Source of the DNA: Treponema sp.
GTDB taxonomy: Bacteria; Spirochaetota; Spirochaetia; Treponematales; Treponemataceae
DNA length: 64,000 nt
Assembly (NCBI GenBank): GCA_016296655.1
Contig: JAEDIW010000009.1
Location: forward strand, 1 to 64,000
Reading direction: 5' to 3'
Position numbers and translations under genes: made by a program. The number at the start of each line of letters is the position of its first letter. The first letter of the stretch is position 1. Below, piece by piece: positions 9,748 through 18,481 of the stretch. A model generated the notes under the pieces. The model was not told the DNA's origin. It was given only the letters and a program-made list of their open reading frames with translations, and made no database searches.

Positions 9748-10119
9748 ATGGCTCGAATTGCGGGAGTCGATCTCCCAAATAAACATGTAGAGGTCGCTTT
9801 GACCTACATTTATGGCATTGGTCGCTCAGCTTCCAAAGCTATATGTGAAAAAACAAAGATTGATCCAAATGCAATGATGAATGATCTTTCAATGGATGAT
9901 CTTACCAAGATTCGTGAGGTTCTTGATAAAGAATACAAAGTTGAAGGACATCTTCGCACTGAAATTGGTCTTAATATCAAGCGTTTGATGGATATTGGCT
10001 GCTATCGTGGCCTTCGCCACCGTAAAGGACTTCCAGTACGCGGTCAAAGAACTCGTACTAATTCTCGTACTCGTAAGGGTAAGAAGAAGACTGTTGCTAA
10101 CAAGAAGAAGGCAGTCTAA
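9748..10119 (+). CDS. rpsM: 30S ribosomal protein S13
   Basis: S13 contacts the P-site tRNA and large-subunit bridges. The 123-residue protein has [20 protein letters not shown] at its start and the C-terminal [27 protein letters not shown] precedes the ATG. First gene of the alpha part of the cluster after rpmJ. Confidence 0.97.
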   Translation: MARIAGVDLPNKHVEVALTYIYGIGRSASKAICEKTKIDPNAMMNDLSMDDLTKIREVLDKEYKVEGHLRTEIGLNIKRLMDIGCYRGLRHRKGLPVRGQRTRTNSRTRKGKKKTVANKKKAV

Positions 10120-10135
10120 GGCGGAGGATAAGTAA

Positions 10136-10516
10136 TTGGCTACTGTAAAGAAAAGAAAAGAAAAAAAGAGCGTCTTTGAAGGTAATGTTTACATTCAGGC
10201 CTCATTCAACAACACGATTGTCACAATCACAGATTTGAGAGGAAATACTCTTTCTTGGGCATCTTCCGGCGGTCTGGGTTTCCGCGGAGCTAAGAAATCT
10301 ACTCCGTTTGCAGCACAGTCTGTTGCAGAAACTGCCGTTCAGAAAGCGGCTAGTTATGGATTACGCGAAGTTCATGTATTTGTTAAGGGACCAGGAATGG
10401 GCCGCGAAAATGCAGTCCGCTCATTGGGAGCTCTTGGGTTGAAGGTAAAATCAATTTCTGATGTTACTCCAATCCCACATAATGGCTGCCGCCCACGCAA
10501 AACACGCCGTATGTAG
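10136..10516 (+). CDS. rpsK: 30S ribosomal protein S11
   Basis: Platform protein near the E site. Starts at TTG 10136 ([11 protein letters not shown]), set by GGAGGA at 10122-10127. The 126 residues contain [20 protein letters not shown] and the C-terminal [18 protein letters not shown] is a rare start among its neighbours. Confidence 0.96.
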   Translation: MATVKKRKEKKSVFEGNVYIQASFNNTIVTITDLRGNTLSWASSGGLGFRGAKKSTPFAAQSVAETAVQKAASYGLREVHVFVKGPGMGRENAVRSLGALGLKVKSISDVTPIPHNGCRPRKTRRM

Positions 10517-10527
10517 TTTGAGGAAAT

Positions 10528-10550
10528 CAAGAGTTTGTAAAAAACTCTTG
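10528..10550. other. Perfect 9-bp hairpin between rpsK and rpoA
   Basis: CAAGAGTTT (10528-10536) pairs exactly with AAACTCTTG (10542-10550) around a five-base loop. No T-run follows directly, so it is a weak terminator at best. It occupies the place where rpsD (S4) sits in many alpha operons; S4 is not encoded here. It could be a processing or stabilising hairpin. Confidence 0.6.
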
Positions 10551-10582
10551 GTTGGAGTATTTATTAAATTAAAGGAGTCCAG

Positions 10583-11638
10583 ATGGCTCGCAAAAATCTG
10601 CTTAAAGGTTTTAAAAAACCGAAAGGCATAACATTTGAGCATCTTGAAACGAATCCTAATTATGGAAAGTTTATTGCTTATCCTTTTGAAACTGGATTCG
10701 GTACAACGGTTGGTAACACCCTTAGACGCGTACTGCTTTCTTCTATTCAGGGATATGCAATAACATCTGTTCGGATTACTTCTTATGATGCCGATGGTGT
10801 TCCTCATGTTATTTCAAGTGAGTTTGAAGCTATTCCAAATGTAGAAGAAGATACGCTTGAAATCTTAAACAGCCTGAAACAGGTTCGTTTAAGACTGCCA
10901 GAAGACATCGAACAGGACACACTTCTTTATGAATTTACAGGTCCAGGTACTGTTAAGAGCGATGATTTCGCTAAAGAAGGTAGCTTGGAAGTTATGTCTA
11001 AAGATCAGACGATTTTTAAAATGATGGATGGTTGCCGTCTTGATTTTGAAATTCAGGTTGATCTTGGACGTGGATATGTACCTGCAGAAGTTAATGAACA
11101 TTATATTGAAATTGTTGGTACTATTCCGATGGATGCTATTTTTACACCTGTACCAAAGGTAAAATATTCCATAGAGCCGTGTCGTGTTGGTCAGAGAAAT
11201 GATTACGATAAGCTTGTTCTTGAAATCTGGACAGATGGCACAATAAAACCTGAAGATGCACTTGCAGAAGCTGCAAAAATTGCTAAAGATCATTTTGCAA
11301 TTTTTGTAAACTTTAATGACAGTGAATATTCTGGTGGAGATGAACTTGAAGAAGGTGATGCTCATATCATTCAGTTGCTTAATACTCCTGTAGAGGAGCT
11401 TGAGCTTTCTGTACGTTCTTCAAATTGTCTGAAAAATGCCAATATTCGTACAATCGGTGAATTAACAAAGAAGACAGAAGATGATATTGCGAAGACCCGC
11501 AACTTTGGTAAAAAAAGCCTTACCGAAATTAAGGAAAAACTTCATGAGTGGAACCTTACTCTCGGCATGACCGATTACAGTCATCTTAAAAATGCTGTCA
11601 ATCTAACAAAGCAGAAGGAAGAATCAGATGAATCATAG
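10583..11638 (+). CDS. rpoA: DNA-directed RNA polymerase alpha subunit
   Basis: The N-terminal assembly domain includes [20 protein letters not shown] (residues 33-52) and the C-terminal domain (about 260-335) includes [20 protein letters not shown] and [13 protein letters not shown], the UP-element and activator contact region. 351 residues, slightly longer than enterobacterial alpha. AAGGAG precedes the ATG. Its last codons overlap the rplQ start by 11 bases in another frame. Confidence 0.97.
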   Translation: MARKNLLKGFKKPKGITFEHLETNPNYGKFIAYPFETGFGTTVGNTLRRVLLSSIQGYAITSVRITSYDADGVPHVISSEFEAIPNVEEDTLEILNSLKQVRLRLPEDIEQDTLLYEFTGPGTVKSDDFAKEGSLEVMSKDQTIFKMMDGCRLDFEIQVDLGRGYVPAEVNEHYIEIVGTIPMDAIFTPVPKVKYSIEPCRVGQRNDYDKLVLEIWTDGTIKPEDALAEAAKIAKDHFAIFVNFNDSEYSGGDELEEGDAHIIQLLNTPVEELELSVRSSNCLKNANIRTIGELTKKTEDDIAKTRNFGKKSLTEIKEKLHEWNLTLGMTDYSHLKNAVNLTKQKEESDES

Positions 11639-12188
11639 AAATGGTTTTAATCCGCTTTCACGTACATCAGCCCATCGCCGTGCAATGTCACGGAATATGG
11701 TAACTTCTCTCTTTAGATTTGAGAGAATTACAACAACTAAAGCGAAGGCTTTAGAAGTAAGAAAGGCAGCTGAAAAACTTATTACACGTGGAAAAGTAGA
11801 CACTGTACATAACCGCCGTCAGGTTGCTAAATTTATTCAGGATGAAAAGATTCTGAATAAAGTATTTACAGAAATCGGTCCAAGAATGAAGGATCGTCAG
11901 GGTGGTTATACACGTATCCTTAAGATTGGTTTCCGTCAGGGTGATGCAGCTGATATGGTTATTCTTGAATTGGTTGACTATAAACTTGATACAGATGCAC
12001 CTGCAAAGAAGGCAGAAAAGAAAGCTGCAAAAGCAACTAGAACTGCTGAAGGTAAGACTGAAAAGCCTGCTAAAAAAGCAAAGACATCTGCAACAAAAGC
12101 TGACAGTGAAGCTCCTGCTAAAGCAAAAAAGTCTGCTTCAACTAAAAAAACAGCAAAAGTTGCTGATACAGCAGAAAACAAGGAGTAG
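11628..12188 (+). CDS. rplQ: 50S ribosomal protein L17 with Lys/Ala-rich C-terminal extension
   Basis: The first ~120 residues are ordinary L17 ([54 protein letters not shown]). Beyond that lies a tail of about 65 residues made almost only of K, A, T, S, E and P, with repeated KKA/AKK and PAK units. The tail is likely disordered and basic and resembles histone H1-like tails in composition. AAGGAA within rpoA is the ribosome binding site. Confidence 0.95.
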   Translation: MNHRNGFNPLSRTSAHRRAMSRNMVTSLFRFERITTTKAKALEVRKAAEKLITRGKVDTVHNRRQVAKFIQDEKILNKVFTEIGPRMKDRQGGYTRILKIGFRQGDAADMVILELVDYKLDTDAPAKKAEKKAAKATRTAEGKTEKPAKKAKTSATKADSEAPAKAKKSASTKKTAKVADTAENKE

Positions 12189-12191
12189 AAA

Positions 12192-12407
12192 ATGTCAAAG
12201 AATCATCGCGGAAGTGGTTTGCGTGAACTGCCTGCTCATGGTAGAGGCAAGTGTGCTGTTTGCCAGAAAGAAGGTGTAAAAGTTATCTACGAAAAAGAAA
12301 TTGATGGCAAGCAGGTAAAGATTTGTAAATATTGCAATGCTGCTTTGAAAAATAAAGCAAGACAGACTCCTGCTACTCCTTCAGCAGAAGCTCCTGCTGA
12401 AGCCTAA
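12192..12407 (+). CDS. Small zinc-ribbon protein of unknown function
   Basis: A 71-residue protein that I do not recognise. Residues 21-52 carry two cysteine pairs, CAVC and CKYC, about 25 residues apart, as in a zinc ribbon or treble clef. The N-terminus is basic (SKNHRGSGLRELPAHGRG) and the C-terminus is an Ala/Pro/Glu tail. AAGGAG in the end of rplQ sets the ATG, three bases after the L17 stop, and the operon terminator follows, so it is cotranscribed with ribosomal genes. A ribosome- or RNA polymerase-associated role is inference from position. Confidence 0.8.
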   Translation: MSKNHRGSGLRELPAHGRGKCAVCQKEGVKVIYEKEIDGKQVKICKYCNAALKNKARQTPATPSAEAPAEA

Positions 12408-12434
12408 ATTTTACTTATAGCAAATTGCTATATT

Positions 12435-12470
12435 AGCCGCTCTTTTGATAAGGGCGGCTTTGTTTTTTTT
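12435..12470 (+). terminator. Terminator of the ribosomal operon
   Basis: AGCCGCTCTT (12435-12444) pairs with AAGGGCGGCT (12450-12459), including one or two G-T pairs, followed by TTGTTTTTTTT. This closes the S10/spc/alpha cluster. Confidence 0.9.
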
Positions 12471-12612
12471 AGGCTTATGTTCTATACAGTTTCGATTGTT
12501 GCTTTTGTGTTGTGGTGGTGCATAAAAATCAAAAAAAGTATTAACTCATAAAACTGAAGTATTATTAAAAGTTTATTAGTATTTGTGAAAACATATTTAC
12601 AAAAAAAAGAAA

Positions 12613-12628
12613 TTTTACTAGAGTAAAA
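12613..12628. promoter_or_regulatory. Inverted repeat upstream of livJ
   Basis: TTTTAC (12613-12618) and GTAAAA (12623-12628) flank four bases, 16 bases before the livJ ribosome binding site. The spacing and symmetry suit a repressor operator, or a short RNA hairpin if transcription starts upstream. The 12471-12641 leader is otherwise AT-rich without a clear promoter. Confidence 0.35.
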
Positions 12629-12653
12629 CGAAATCCTAGTTGTGGAGGGATAT

Positions 12654-13802
12654 ATGAAAAAATTACTGAAAAATGGTATTGCGTTTGCTCTTGTTTCTGC
12701 TATGGCAGTTTCTGCTTTTGCTGCAAAAAAGAAAGGCAGCGATCAGATTAAAATAGGTGGAATTTTTCCGCTTTCTGGAGCTGTAGCTGTTTATGGTGTT
12801 GAATGTAAGAATGGTATTGATTTGGCTATTGAAGAAATTAATGCCGCTGGCGGTGTTAATGGTAAAAAAATTATTCTTATCAGTGAAGATGACGAAGGAA
12901 ATCAGGATAAAACTGTAAATGCTTTTAAGAAGCTTACAATTAAAGACAAGGTTTCAATGGTTATCGGTTCTTTGACTTCCGGCTGTACAATGGCTATTAC
13001 TCCACTTGCACAGGCAAGCAAAGTTGTTCAGATTGCACCAGCTGCAACTGCTACTGCAGTAACAGATGCAGGAGATTTTGTTTTCCGTGCATGTTTTATT
13101 GATCCGTTCCAGGGAACTGTTGGCGGTCGTTTTGCTTCTGAAAATCTTGGGTTGAAAAGGGCTGCAATTCTTTATGACATTGGAAATGACTATTCTGTAG
13201 GTCTTACAGAAAATTTTGAAACAGCATTTAAGAAAAATGGCGGTTCAATTGTTGCAAAAGAATCTTACAGTACTGGTGATAAGGATTTTAATGCTCAGCT
13301 GACAAAAATCAGAAATGCTAATCCAGATGTTGTTTATCTTCCAGATTATTATGGTACTGTAGCTTTGATTGCAAGCCAGCTTCGTGCTCAGGGAATCAAT
13401 ACTCCAATTGTTGGAGCTGATGGTTGGGATGGTCTTACAAGTAATGCTGGTGATGAAGTTTTGAATGGTTTTTACTCAAATCACTATGCACCGGACTCAA
13501 CATCACCAGCTGTTCAGAAGTTTGTAAAGTCTTTCAAGTCAAAGTACAATAAAGAACCTAATGCTTTTGCCGCTCTTGGTTATGACAGTGTTTATATGTT
13601 GCGTGATGCTATCAAAGCTGCTGGTTCTACAGATGCAAAGGCTGTCCGCGATGCTCTGAAAAAGACAAATTCTGATTATGTAACTGGAAGGCTTAGCTTT
13701 GATGCAAAGCGTAATCCTGTTAAGTCTGCTGTAATGGTTGAAATTGTAAAGGGAGCTGATGGAAAACTGACTTCTGTTTACAAGGCTACTGTTAATCCGT
13801 AA
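12654..13802 (+). CDS. livJ: Branched-chain amino acid ABC transporter, periplasmic binding protein
   Basis: Binds leucine-type amino acids (or a related ligand) in the periplasm and delivers them to LivHM. Starts at ATG 12654 with GGAGGGA before it; the GTG at 12642 overlaps the binding site region. Residues 1-23 are a signal peptide ending AFA without a lipobox Cys. The Peripla_BP_6 fold opens with IKIGGIFPLSGAVAVYGVE and contains GVIGSLTSGCTMAITPLAQ-like walls. 382 residues. It is separated from livH by a terminator, consistent with higher expression of the binding protein. Confidence 0.93.
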   Translation: MKKLLKNGIAFALVSAMAVSAFAAKKKGSDQIKIGGIFPLSGAVAVYGVECKNGIDLAIEEINAAGGVNGKKIILISEDDEGNQDKTVNAFKKLTIKDKVSMVIGSLTSGCTMAITPLAQASKVVQIAPAATATAVTDAGDFVFRACFIDPFQGTVGGRFASENLGLKRAAILYDIGNDYSVGLTENFETAFKKNGGSIVAKESYSTGDKDFNAQLTKIRNANPDVVYLPDYYGTVALIASQLRAQGINTPIVGADGWDGLTSNAGDEVLNGFYSNHYAPDSTSPAVQKFVKSFKSKYNKEPNAFAALGYDSVYMLRDAIKAAGSTDAKAVRDALKKTNSDYVTGRLSFDAKRNPVKSAVMVEIVKGADGKLTSVYKATVNP

Positions 13803-13935
13803 TTTTTGTTAATTATGTTTCGAAGGAATTAATCTTTCGTGGCATTTAGTAGTTAATTTTATCTGTGCAGGGGGATTTTATTCTGGCAGTGGTGCCGGAA
13901 AAATAAATGAAATTTTCCTGCAAAATAACGGCAAA

Positions 13936-13969
13936 GGCGCTGGTCAGAAATGGCTGGTGCCTTTTTTTT
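13936..13969 (+). terminator. Terminator between livJ and livH
   Basis: GGCGCTGGTC (13936-13945) pairs with GGCTGGTGCC (13952-13961) through several G-T pairs around AGAAAT, followed by eight T. Probably attenuates transcription into livHMGF. Confidence 0.7.
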
Positions 13970-14120
13970 GGGAAAAAACGGAAGGTCTTGCAGAGCAAAC
14001 CGCCCAAGCGCTGGAATGGTGCGGCTTGGCCGCAGTTGAACGTAGTGAAACCGCGCGTTAGCAAGCCATGGAAGTGCGTTCTGCAGAACGGTCGCGACAG
14101 GAAAGAAAAAAAACAGGATT
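13970..14120. repeat. GC-rich intergenic island in the liv operon
   Basis: Within the 395-base gap between livJ and livH, this stretch is much richer in GC than its surroundings and shows no convincing gene or tRNA. Read on the minus strand it has GGGCGGTTTGCTCTGC and GGTTTCACTACG, words that recur loosely in the islands at 27978-28098 and 58620-58815. Membership in that family is tentative. Confidence 0.35.
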
Positions 14121-14134
14121 TTATAAAAAAGAGG

Positions 14135-14165
14135 TTACCTTTACTAATTTATTGTATAAAGGTAA
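14135..14165. promoter_or_regulatory. Perfect inverted repeat upstream of livH
   Basis: TTACCTTTA (14135-14143) and TAAAGGTAA (14157-14165) are exact complements separated by 13 bases, about 20 bases before the livH ribosome binding site. It could be an operator or a leader hairpin controlling livHMGF separately from livJ. Confidence 0.5.
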
Positions 14166-14197
14166 AATAGGATATATTTTGAACACGGAGGGTGTTT

Positions 14198-15097
14198 TTG
14201 AATACCGGGATGATATTTTTGCAGCAGCTTATAAACGGGCTGTCTTTGGGTAGCATTTATGCACTGATTGCACTGGGCTATACCATGGTTTATGGAATTG
14301 TAAAGCTGATTAATTTTGCGCATGGTGACATTATGATGATTGGTGCGTACACTGCATATTTTGTGCTTAGGGCGATGGGAACGAATGTGTCTGGAATGGC
14401 GGTGGCTTTTGTTGTTGCTATGACAGTTTGTGCATTGCTTTCTATTGTTATTGAACGTTTTGCATACAGACCTTTGAGAAATGCACCGAGATTGAATTCC
14501 CTTATTACAGCAATTGCCGTGGAATTGATTTTGCAGAATGCCATGCGTGTTATTCCGTTTATTGGACCTGATCCCCGGTTGTTTCCGACTTTTGCGATTA
14601 AGAATTTTTCGATTGGGGCTGTTTCTATTTCGAATATTCAGCTGATTGTTATTGTTCTTAGTGCAATTCTTATGCTTGCATTGAACTACATTGTAAATTA
14701 TACGAAGACTGGTATGGCGATGCAGGCTGTTTCCTATGATCTTCAGGCTTCCAGTCTTATGGGAATCAGTGTAAACAGGACGATTGCCTTTACTTTTGCA
14801 ATTGGTTCGGTTCTGGCTGGTGCTGGTGGTATCCTTTATGCAACAGCTTATCCTCAGATTGATCCGCTTTTGGGTTATATGCCTGGATTAAAGGCTTTTA
14901 TTGCAGCGGTTCTTGGTGGAATTGGTTCGGTTCCTGGTGCTATGTTTGGTGGCATTGTTCTTGGTGTTGCTGAAACTATGACAAAAGGTTTCCTGTCTTC
15001 TCAGTTTGCGGATGCAATTTCTTTTAGTATTTTGATTGTCATTCTTCTGGTTAAGCCTACAGGAATTTTTGGAAAGCCTTCAAGAGTCAAGGTTTGA
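14198..15097 (+). CDS. livH: Branched-chain amino acid ABC transporter permease LivH
   Basis: Inner-membrane permease with eight or so hydrophobic segments. The typical LivH start QQLINGLSLGSIYALIALGY and TMVYGIVKLINFAHGDIMM are visible, as is GGIGSVPGAMFGGIVLG near the C-terminus. I choose TTG 14198 because GGAGG at 14187-14191 lies six bases before it; GTG 14192 overlaps the site and ATG 14210 is too far. 299 residues. Confidence 0.93.
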   Translation: MNTGMIFLQQLINGLSLGSIYALIALGYTMVYGIVKLINFAHGDIMMIGAYTAYFVLRAMGTNVSGMAVAFVVAMTVCALLSIVIERFAYRPLRNAPRLNSLITAIAVELILQNAMRVIPFIGPDPRLFPTFAIKNFSIGAVSISNIQLIVIVLSAILMLALNYIVNYTKTGMAMQAVSYDLQASSLMGISVNRTIAFTFAIGSVLAGAGGILYATAYPQIDPLLGYMPGLKAFIAAVLGGIGSVPGAMFGGIVLGVAETMTKGFLSSQFADAISFSILIVILLVKPTGIFGKPSRVKV

Positions 15098-15116
15098 TTT
15101 TTTTAGGGGAGATGTA

Positions 15117-16130
15117 ATGAAAAATAAAAAATTGCGCAATTTTTTTATTCTTGGCTGCTGTTCTGTGGTTGCAGTTGTTGCTGTTGGTCTTTTGATTAAT
15201 TTTGAAATTATTGATGCATATACAGCCCAGATTTTAACGCTGGCTGGTATAAATGCCATTATGGCACTGTCTGTTAATATTATTTGTGGAATTACAGGTC
15301 AGCTTTCTTTGGGACAGGCCGGTTTTATGGCAATTGGTGCTTATTCTTCTGTTTTGATTGCAAATGCAGGAATTCCGCTGCCGCTTAGCATTGTGCTTGC
15401 CGGTCTGGTTACAGCTTTTTTTGGTTTCCTGATTGGCTTTCCTACATTAAAACTGGAAGGGGACTACCTTGCAATCGTTACATTGGGTTTTGGAGAAATT
15501 ATCCGTGTAGTTTTTGTAAACTTGAAGAAATGGACGGGTGGTCCTAACGGCAAGCAGTTTCCTACGATTATGACGTTAAATCCGGCTGTTGCATACATTG
15601 TAATTATTGGTGTGCTTGTTGTTCTGGTGATACTGATTCAGAATTTTATTCGTTCAACTTATGGGCGTGCAATTCTGGCTGTCAGGGATGATGAAATTGC
15701 TGCTAATTCCAGTGGAATCGGAATTTTCCGCTACAAAATGATTGGTTTTGTAATAGCATCTTTTGTTGCTGGAATTGGCGGGGCATTGTATGCGCCATTT
15801 ATTGGATTTATCAAGCCTGACATGGCTTCGTTCAATAAAAGTATTGATTATTTGATTTTCGTTGTTCTGGGTGGAATGGGCTCAACTACGGGGGCAATTC
15901 TTGCTTCTTTTGTTCTGACTTCTCTGCAGGAATTTTTGCGTTTCCTGCAAAACTACAGGCTTTTATTCTATCCTGTAATTTTAATGCTTGTAATGCAGTT
16001 CAGGCCTCAGGGGTTGCTTGGTACAAAAGAATTTTCATTTATTAAAACTTGGGACGGGATTCCAGGCCTTAAAGCAAAGATGAAGAGTTTTTTGGGTAAA
16101 AAAAGTGTAAAGCAGGGAGGTGCTGAATGA
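15117..16130 (+). CDS. livM: Branched-chain amino acid ABC transporter permease LivM
   Basis: Partner permease of LivH. The start is at ATG 15117 after GGGGAGA; 27 upstream in-frame codons lie within livH and are not family-like. Hallmarks are NIICGITGQLSLGQAGFMAIGAY (shown in part), KLEGDYLAIVTLGFGEIIRV and the YGRAILAVRDDEIAA loop. 337 residues. Its stop overlaps the livG start (ATGA). Confidence 0.93.
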   Translation: MKNKKLRNFFILGCCSVVAVVAVGLLINFEIIDAYTAQILTLAGINAIMALSVNIICGITGQLSLGQAGFMAIGAYSSVLIANAGIPLPLSIVLAGLVTAFFGFLIGFPTLKLEGDYLAIVTLGFGEIIRVVFVNLKKWTGGPNGKQFPTIMTLNPAVAYIVIIGVLVVLVILIQNFIRSTYGRAILAVRDDEIAANSSGIGIFRYKMIGFVIASFVAGIGGALYAPFIGFIKPDMASFNKSIDYLIFVVLGGMGSTTGAILASFVLTSLQEFLRFLQNYRLLFYPVILMLVMQFRPQGLLGTKEFSFIKTWDGIPGLKAKMKSFLGKKSVKQGGAE

Positions 16131-16927
16131 GCGAGGCAAAAACTGTTTTAAAGGCCAGTGACATTTCAATTGTTTTTGGTGGCCTCCGGGCTGTAAGCAA
16201 TTTTTCTTGTGAATTAAAGCAAAACGAACTTGTTGGACTTATTGGACCGAACGGTGCAGGAAAGACGACTGTTTTTAATATGCTTAGTGGTGTTTATCGT
16301 CCTACTGAAGGTCAGATTTCTTTCTGGGATAAAAATGATATAGTTAGGGTAATTAACAAGGATACCCCTGCAAAGCACAACAGAATTGGAATTGCAAGAA
16401 CTTTTCAGAATATCCGGCTGTTTTCTCAGATGTCAGTAGCGGATAATGTCAGGGTTGCCTTACATTCTAATAGGATTGTAAATCCTGTGGATGTTCTTTT
16501 GCGGACTCCTCGTTTTTTCCGTGATGAAGAAAGAATGACTTCTGAAGTTGAATCCTTGCTTGATTTGTTCAAAATTTTGAATAAAAAGGATGAGCTTGCA
16601 AAGAATTTGCCTTATGGCGAACAGCGAAAGCTGGAAATTGTCCGAGCTTTGGCTTCAAAACCGGCTTTGCTTCTGCTGGATGAGCCTGCTGCAGGTATGA
16701 ATCCTCAGGAAACGGAAGATTTGATGAATCTGATTGCGTTTATACGCGAAAAATTTAACCTGACAATTCTTTTGATTGAACATGATATGCGGCTTGTAAT
16801 GGGAATTTGCGAAAGAATCATCGTTCTTGATTATGGAAGGATTATTGCAGAAGGAAAGCCTGAAGAAATTCAATCCAATCCGCAGGTTATAAAGGCCTAT
16901 TTAGGCGAGGAGGCTGTAAATGCTTGA
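16127..16927 (+). CDS. livG: Branched-chain amino acid ABC transporter ATPase LivG
   Basis: Cytoplasmic ATPase. Walker A is GPNGAGKTT (about residues 40-48), with the LivG-type GIARTFQNIRLF Q-loop. The signature is degenerate, LPYGEQRKLEIVRAL, as in the family. Walker B is LLLLDEPAAGMNP and the switch His is in LIEHDM. 266 residues, overlapping both neighbours by 4 and 8 bases. Confidence 0.95.
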   Translation: MSEAKTVLKASDISIVFGGLRAVSNFSCELKQNELVGLIGPNGAGKTTVFNMLSGVYRPTEGQISFWDKNDIVRVINKDTPAKHNRIGIARTFQNIRLFSQMSVADNVRVALHSNRIVNPVDVLLRTPRFFRDEERMTSEVESLLDLFKILNKKDELAKNLPYGEQRKLEIVRALASKPALLLLDEPAAGMNPQETEDLMNLIAFIREKFNLTILLIEHDMRLVMGICERIIVLDYGRIIAEGKPEEIQSNPQVIKAYLGEEAVNA

Positions 16928-17624
16928 GGTAAAAGATCTTTGTGTTTCTTATGGGGCGATAAAGGCTCTCCGCGGAATCAGCTTTAATGTTGAAGAAGGC
17001 GAAATTATTACTTTGATTGGTTCAAATGGTGCCGGAAAGACAACAACCCTGCATGCAATTTCCAATATTATAAAAAAGCAGTCGGGTTCTGTAATTTTTA
17101 ATGGGATGGACATTACTAACATGGAGCCTGATAAAATTGTTCGCCAGAATCTGATTCAAGTTCCTGAAGGAAGGCGGATTTTTGCAAATCTCAGTGTAAA
17201 AGATAATCTGGAGCTTGGAGCTTATACACGAACTGACAAAGCCGGTATAAAATCTGATTTGGAAATGGTTTATGAACTTTTTCCAAGAATGAAGGAAAGA
17301 ATTCGGCAGATTTCTGGAACTTTGAGCGGTGGTGAATTGCAGATGCTTGCAATGGGCAGAGCTTTGATGGCAAAACCAAAACTTTTGCTTTTGGATGAAC
17401 CTAGTATGGGGCTTGCTCCAATTCTGGTTGATGAGATTTTTTCGATTGTCAAAAAAATCAATGAAACTGGAACGACTATTCTTCTTGTTGAGCAGAATGC
17501 CTTTAAGGCTCTTTCAATTGCAGATCGGGCTTATGTTCTTGAAACGGGTTCTATTGTAAAAGGAGGAAATTCGGCAGAGCTTGCTAAAGATCCTGCTGTA
17601 AAACAGGCGTACTTGGGCGGCTAA
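16920..17624 (+). CDS. livF: Branched-chain amino acid ABC transporter ATPase LivF
   Basis: Second ATPase of the LIV system. Walker A GSNGAGKTT, LSGGELQMLAMGRAL signature, Walker B LLLLDEPSMGLAP and LVEQNAFKALSIADRAYVLE, the LivF C-terminal pattern. 234 residues, normal. AGGCGAGGAGG in the end of livG is its ribosome binding site. Last gene of the operon; a repeat-type terminator follows directly. Confidence 0.95.
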   Translation: MLEVKDLCVSYGAIKALRGISFNVEEGEIITLIGSNGAGKTTTLHAISNIIKKQSGSVIFNGMDITNMEPDKIVRQNLIQVPEGRRIFANLSVKDNLELGAYTRTDKAGIKSDLEMVYELFPRMKERIRQISGTLSGGELQMLAMGRALMAKPKLLLLDEPSMGLAPILVDEIFSIVKKINETGTTILLVEQNAFKALSIADRAYVLETGSIVKGGNSAELAKDPAVKQAYLGG

Positions 17625-17693
17625 TTTAAGGTTTAATTCAAACTCTTAAAAACAGCGAATCCAAGGCTTTAAGCGTTAGCGTGCCTTGACTCG
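17625..17693 (-). repeat. Two-hairpin terminator-like repeat, copy A
   Basis: Begins right after the livF stop. Arms CAAGGC (17662-17667) and GCCTTG (17683-17688) enclose AAGCGTTAGCG; a second weak hairpin GTTT/AAAC lies at 17631-17643. The minus strand reads like copy D at 56071-56145 (GGCACGCTAACGC in both). It probably ends the liv transcript. The rest of the gap to 17836 shows no gene. Confidence 0.65.
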
Positions 17694-17836
17694 ATATATT
17701 TGTCGAAATATTTATTTGGGGTTATAATATTAATCAGATGAAATTCAATTCATCGCAATTTTTACAGGTGCTTGGAAAAATATTTTGCAGTTAGCAAGGA
17801 ATTTTTTCAAGCCGATAAAGCAATTTTGGAGGAATT

Positions 17837-18481
17837 ATGAGAGTAAAAGACGTGATGACACATAATCCTGTGTATATTTCTCCGGCTGCTTCTGTTGTTG
17901 AAGCAAAAACTTTAATGACAAAACAGAACATCAGCAAGTTGCCAGTTTTGGATAATAATAAGCGTCTGGTTGGAATAATCACAAAAAATGATTTGAATAA
18001 GGCTGGACCTTCGCAAGCTACAACTTTGGATATGTATGAAATAGGGTACCTGCTTTCAAAGCTGACGGTTGAAAAAATCATGCATAAGAAAGTTACAACG
18101 GTTTCTGAAGATGAAGTTATTGAAGAAGCTGCAAGAATAATGGTCGATGAAGGCATTGGATGTCTTCCGGTCATGAAAGATTCTTTGATGGTAGGAATTA
18201 TAACTGCCAGTGATTTGTTCAAGACTTTGATAGACTTATTTGGTGTCCGGCAGAAAGGTGTGCGAGCAACTTTTATGGTAAAGGATGTACCTGGAGAACT
18301 TGCAAAACTTTCAAAGCTGATTACAGATGTAGGCGGAAATATCATTTCCATTATTACTTGGGAAGGTGAAACTCTTGAATACAAGCGTATTACTGTAAAG
18401 GCTTCAGGAATAAGCTTTGACCAGATGAAAAATATATCTGTAACAATGGGATGTGAACTGCGTAATATCAGTGAAATTTAG
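17837..18481 (+). CDS. CBS-pair and ACT domain protein (AcuB-like)
   Basis: A 214-residue cytoplasmic protein. Two CBS motifs span residues 1-60 (VKDVMTHNPVYISPAASVVE; KLPVLDNNKRLVGIITKNDL) and 75-135 (VEKIMHKKVTTVSEDEVIEE; GCLPVMKDSLMVGIITASDL). An ACT-like domain follows (about 145-214, VPGELAKLSKLITDVGGNII). Such proteins sense adenine nucleotides and amino acids; the target here is unknown. It lies alone after the LIV operon, with GGAGGA before the ATG, so a link to branched-chain amino acid sensing is only positional. Confidence 0.85.
   Translation: MRVKDVMTHNPVYISPAASVVEAKTLMTKQNISKLPVLDNNKRLVGIITKNDLNKAGPSQATTLDMYEIGYLLSKLTVEKIMHKKVTTVSEDEVIEEAARIMVDEGIGCLPVMKDSLMVGIITASDLFKTLIDLFGVRQKGVRATFMVKDVPGELAKLSKLITDVGGNIISIITWEGETLEYKRITVKASGISFDQMKNISVTMGCELRNISEI

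Noticed and set aside
13970..14120. Possible tRNA or other stable RNA in the GC-rich island
   Set aside because: No T-arm GGTTCRA pattern with matching stems and no acceptor stem pairing was found.
13907..14253. Frames in the livJ-livH gap
   Set aside because: They cross a terminator and a GC island and show no family features.
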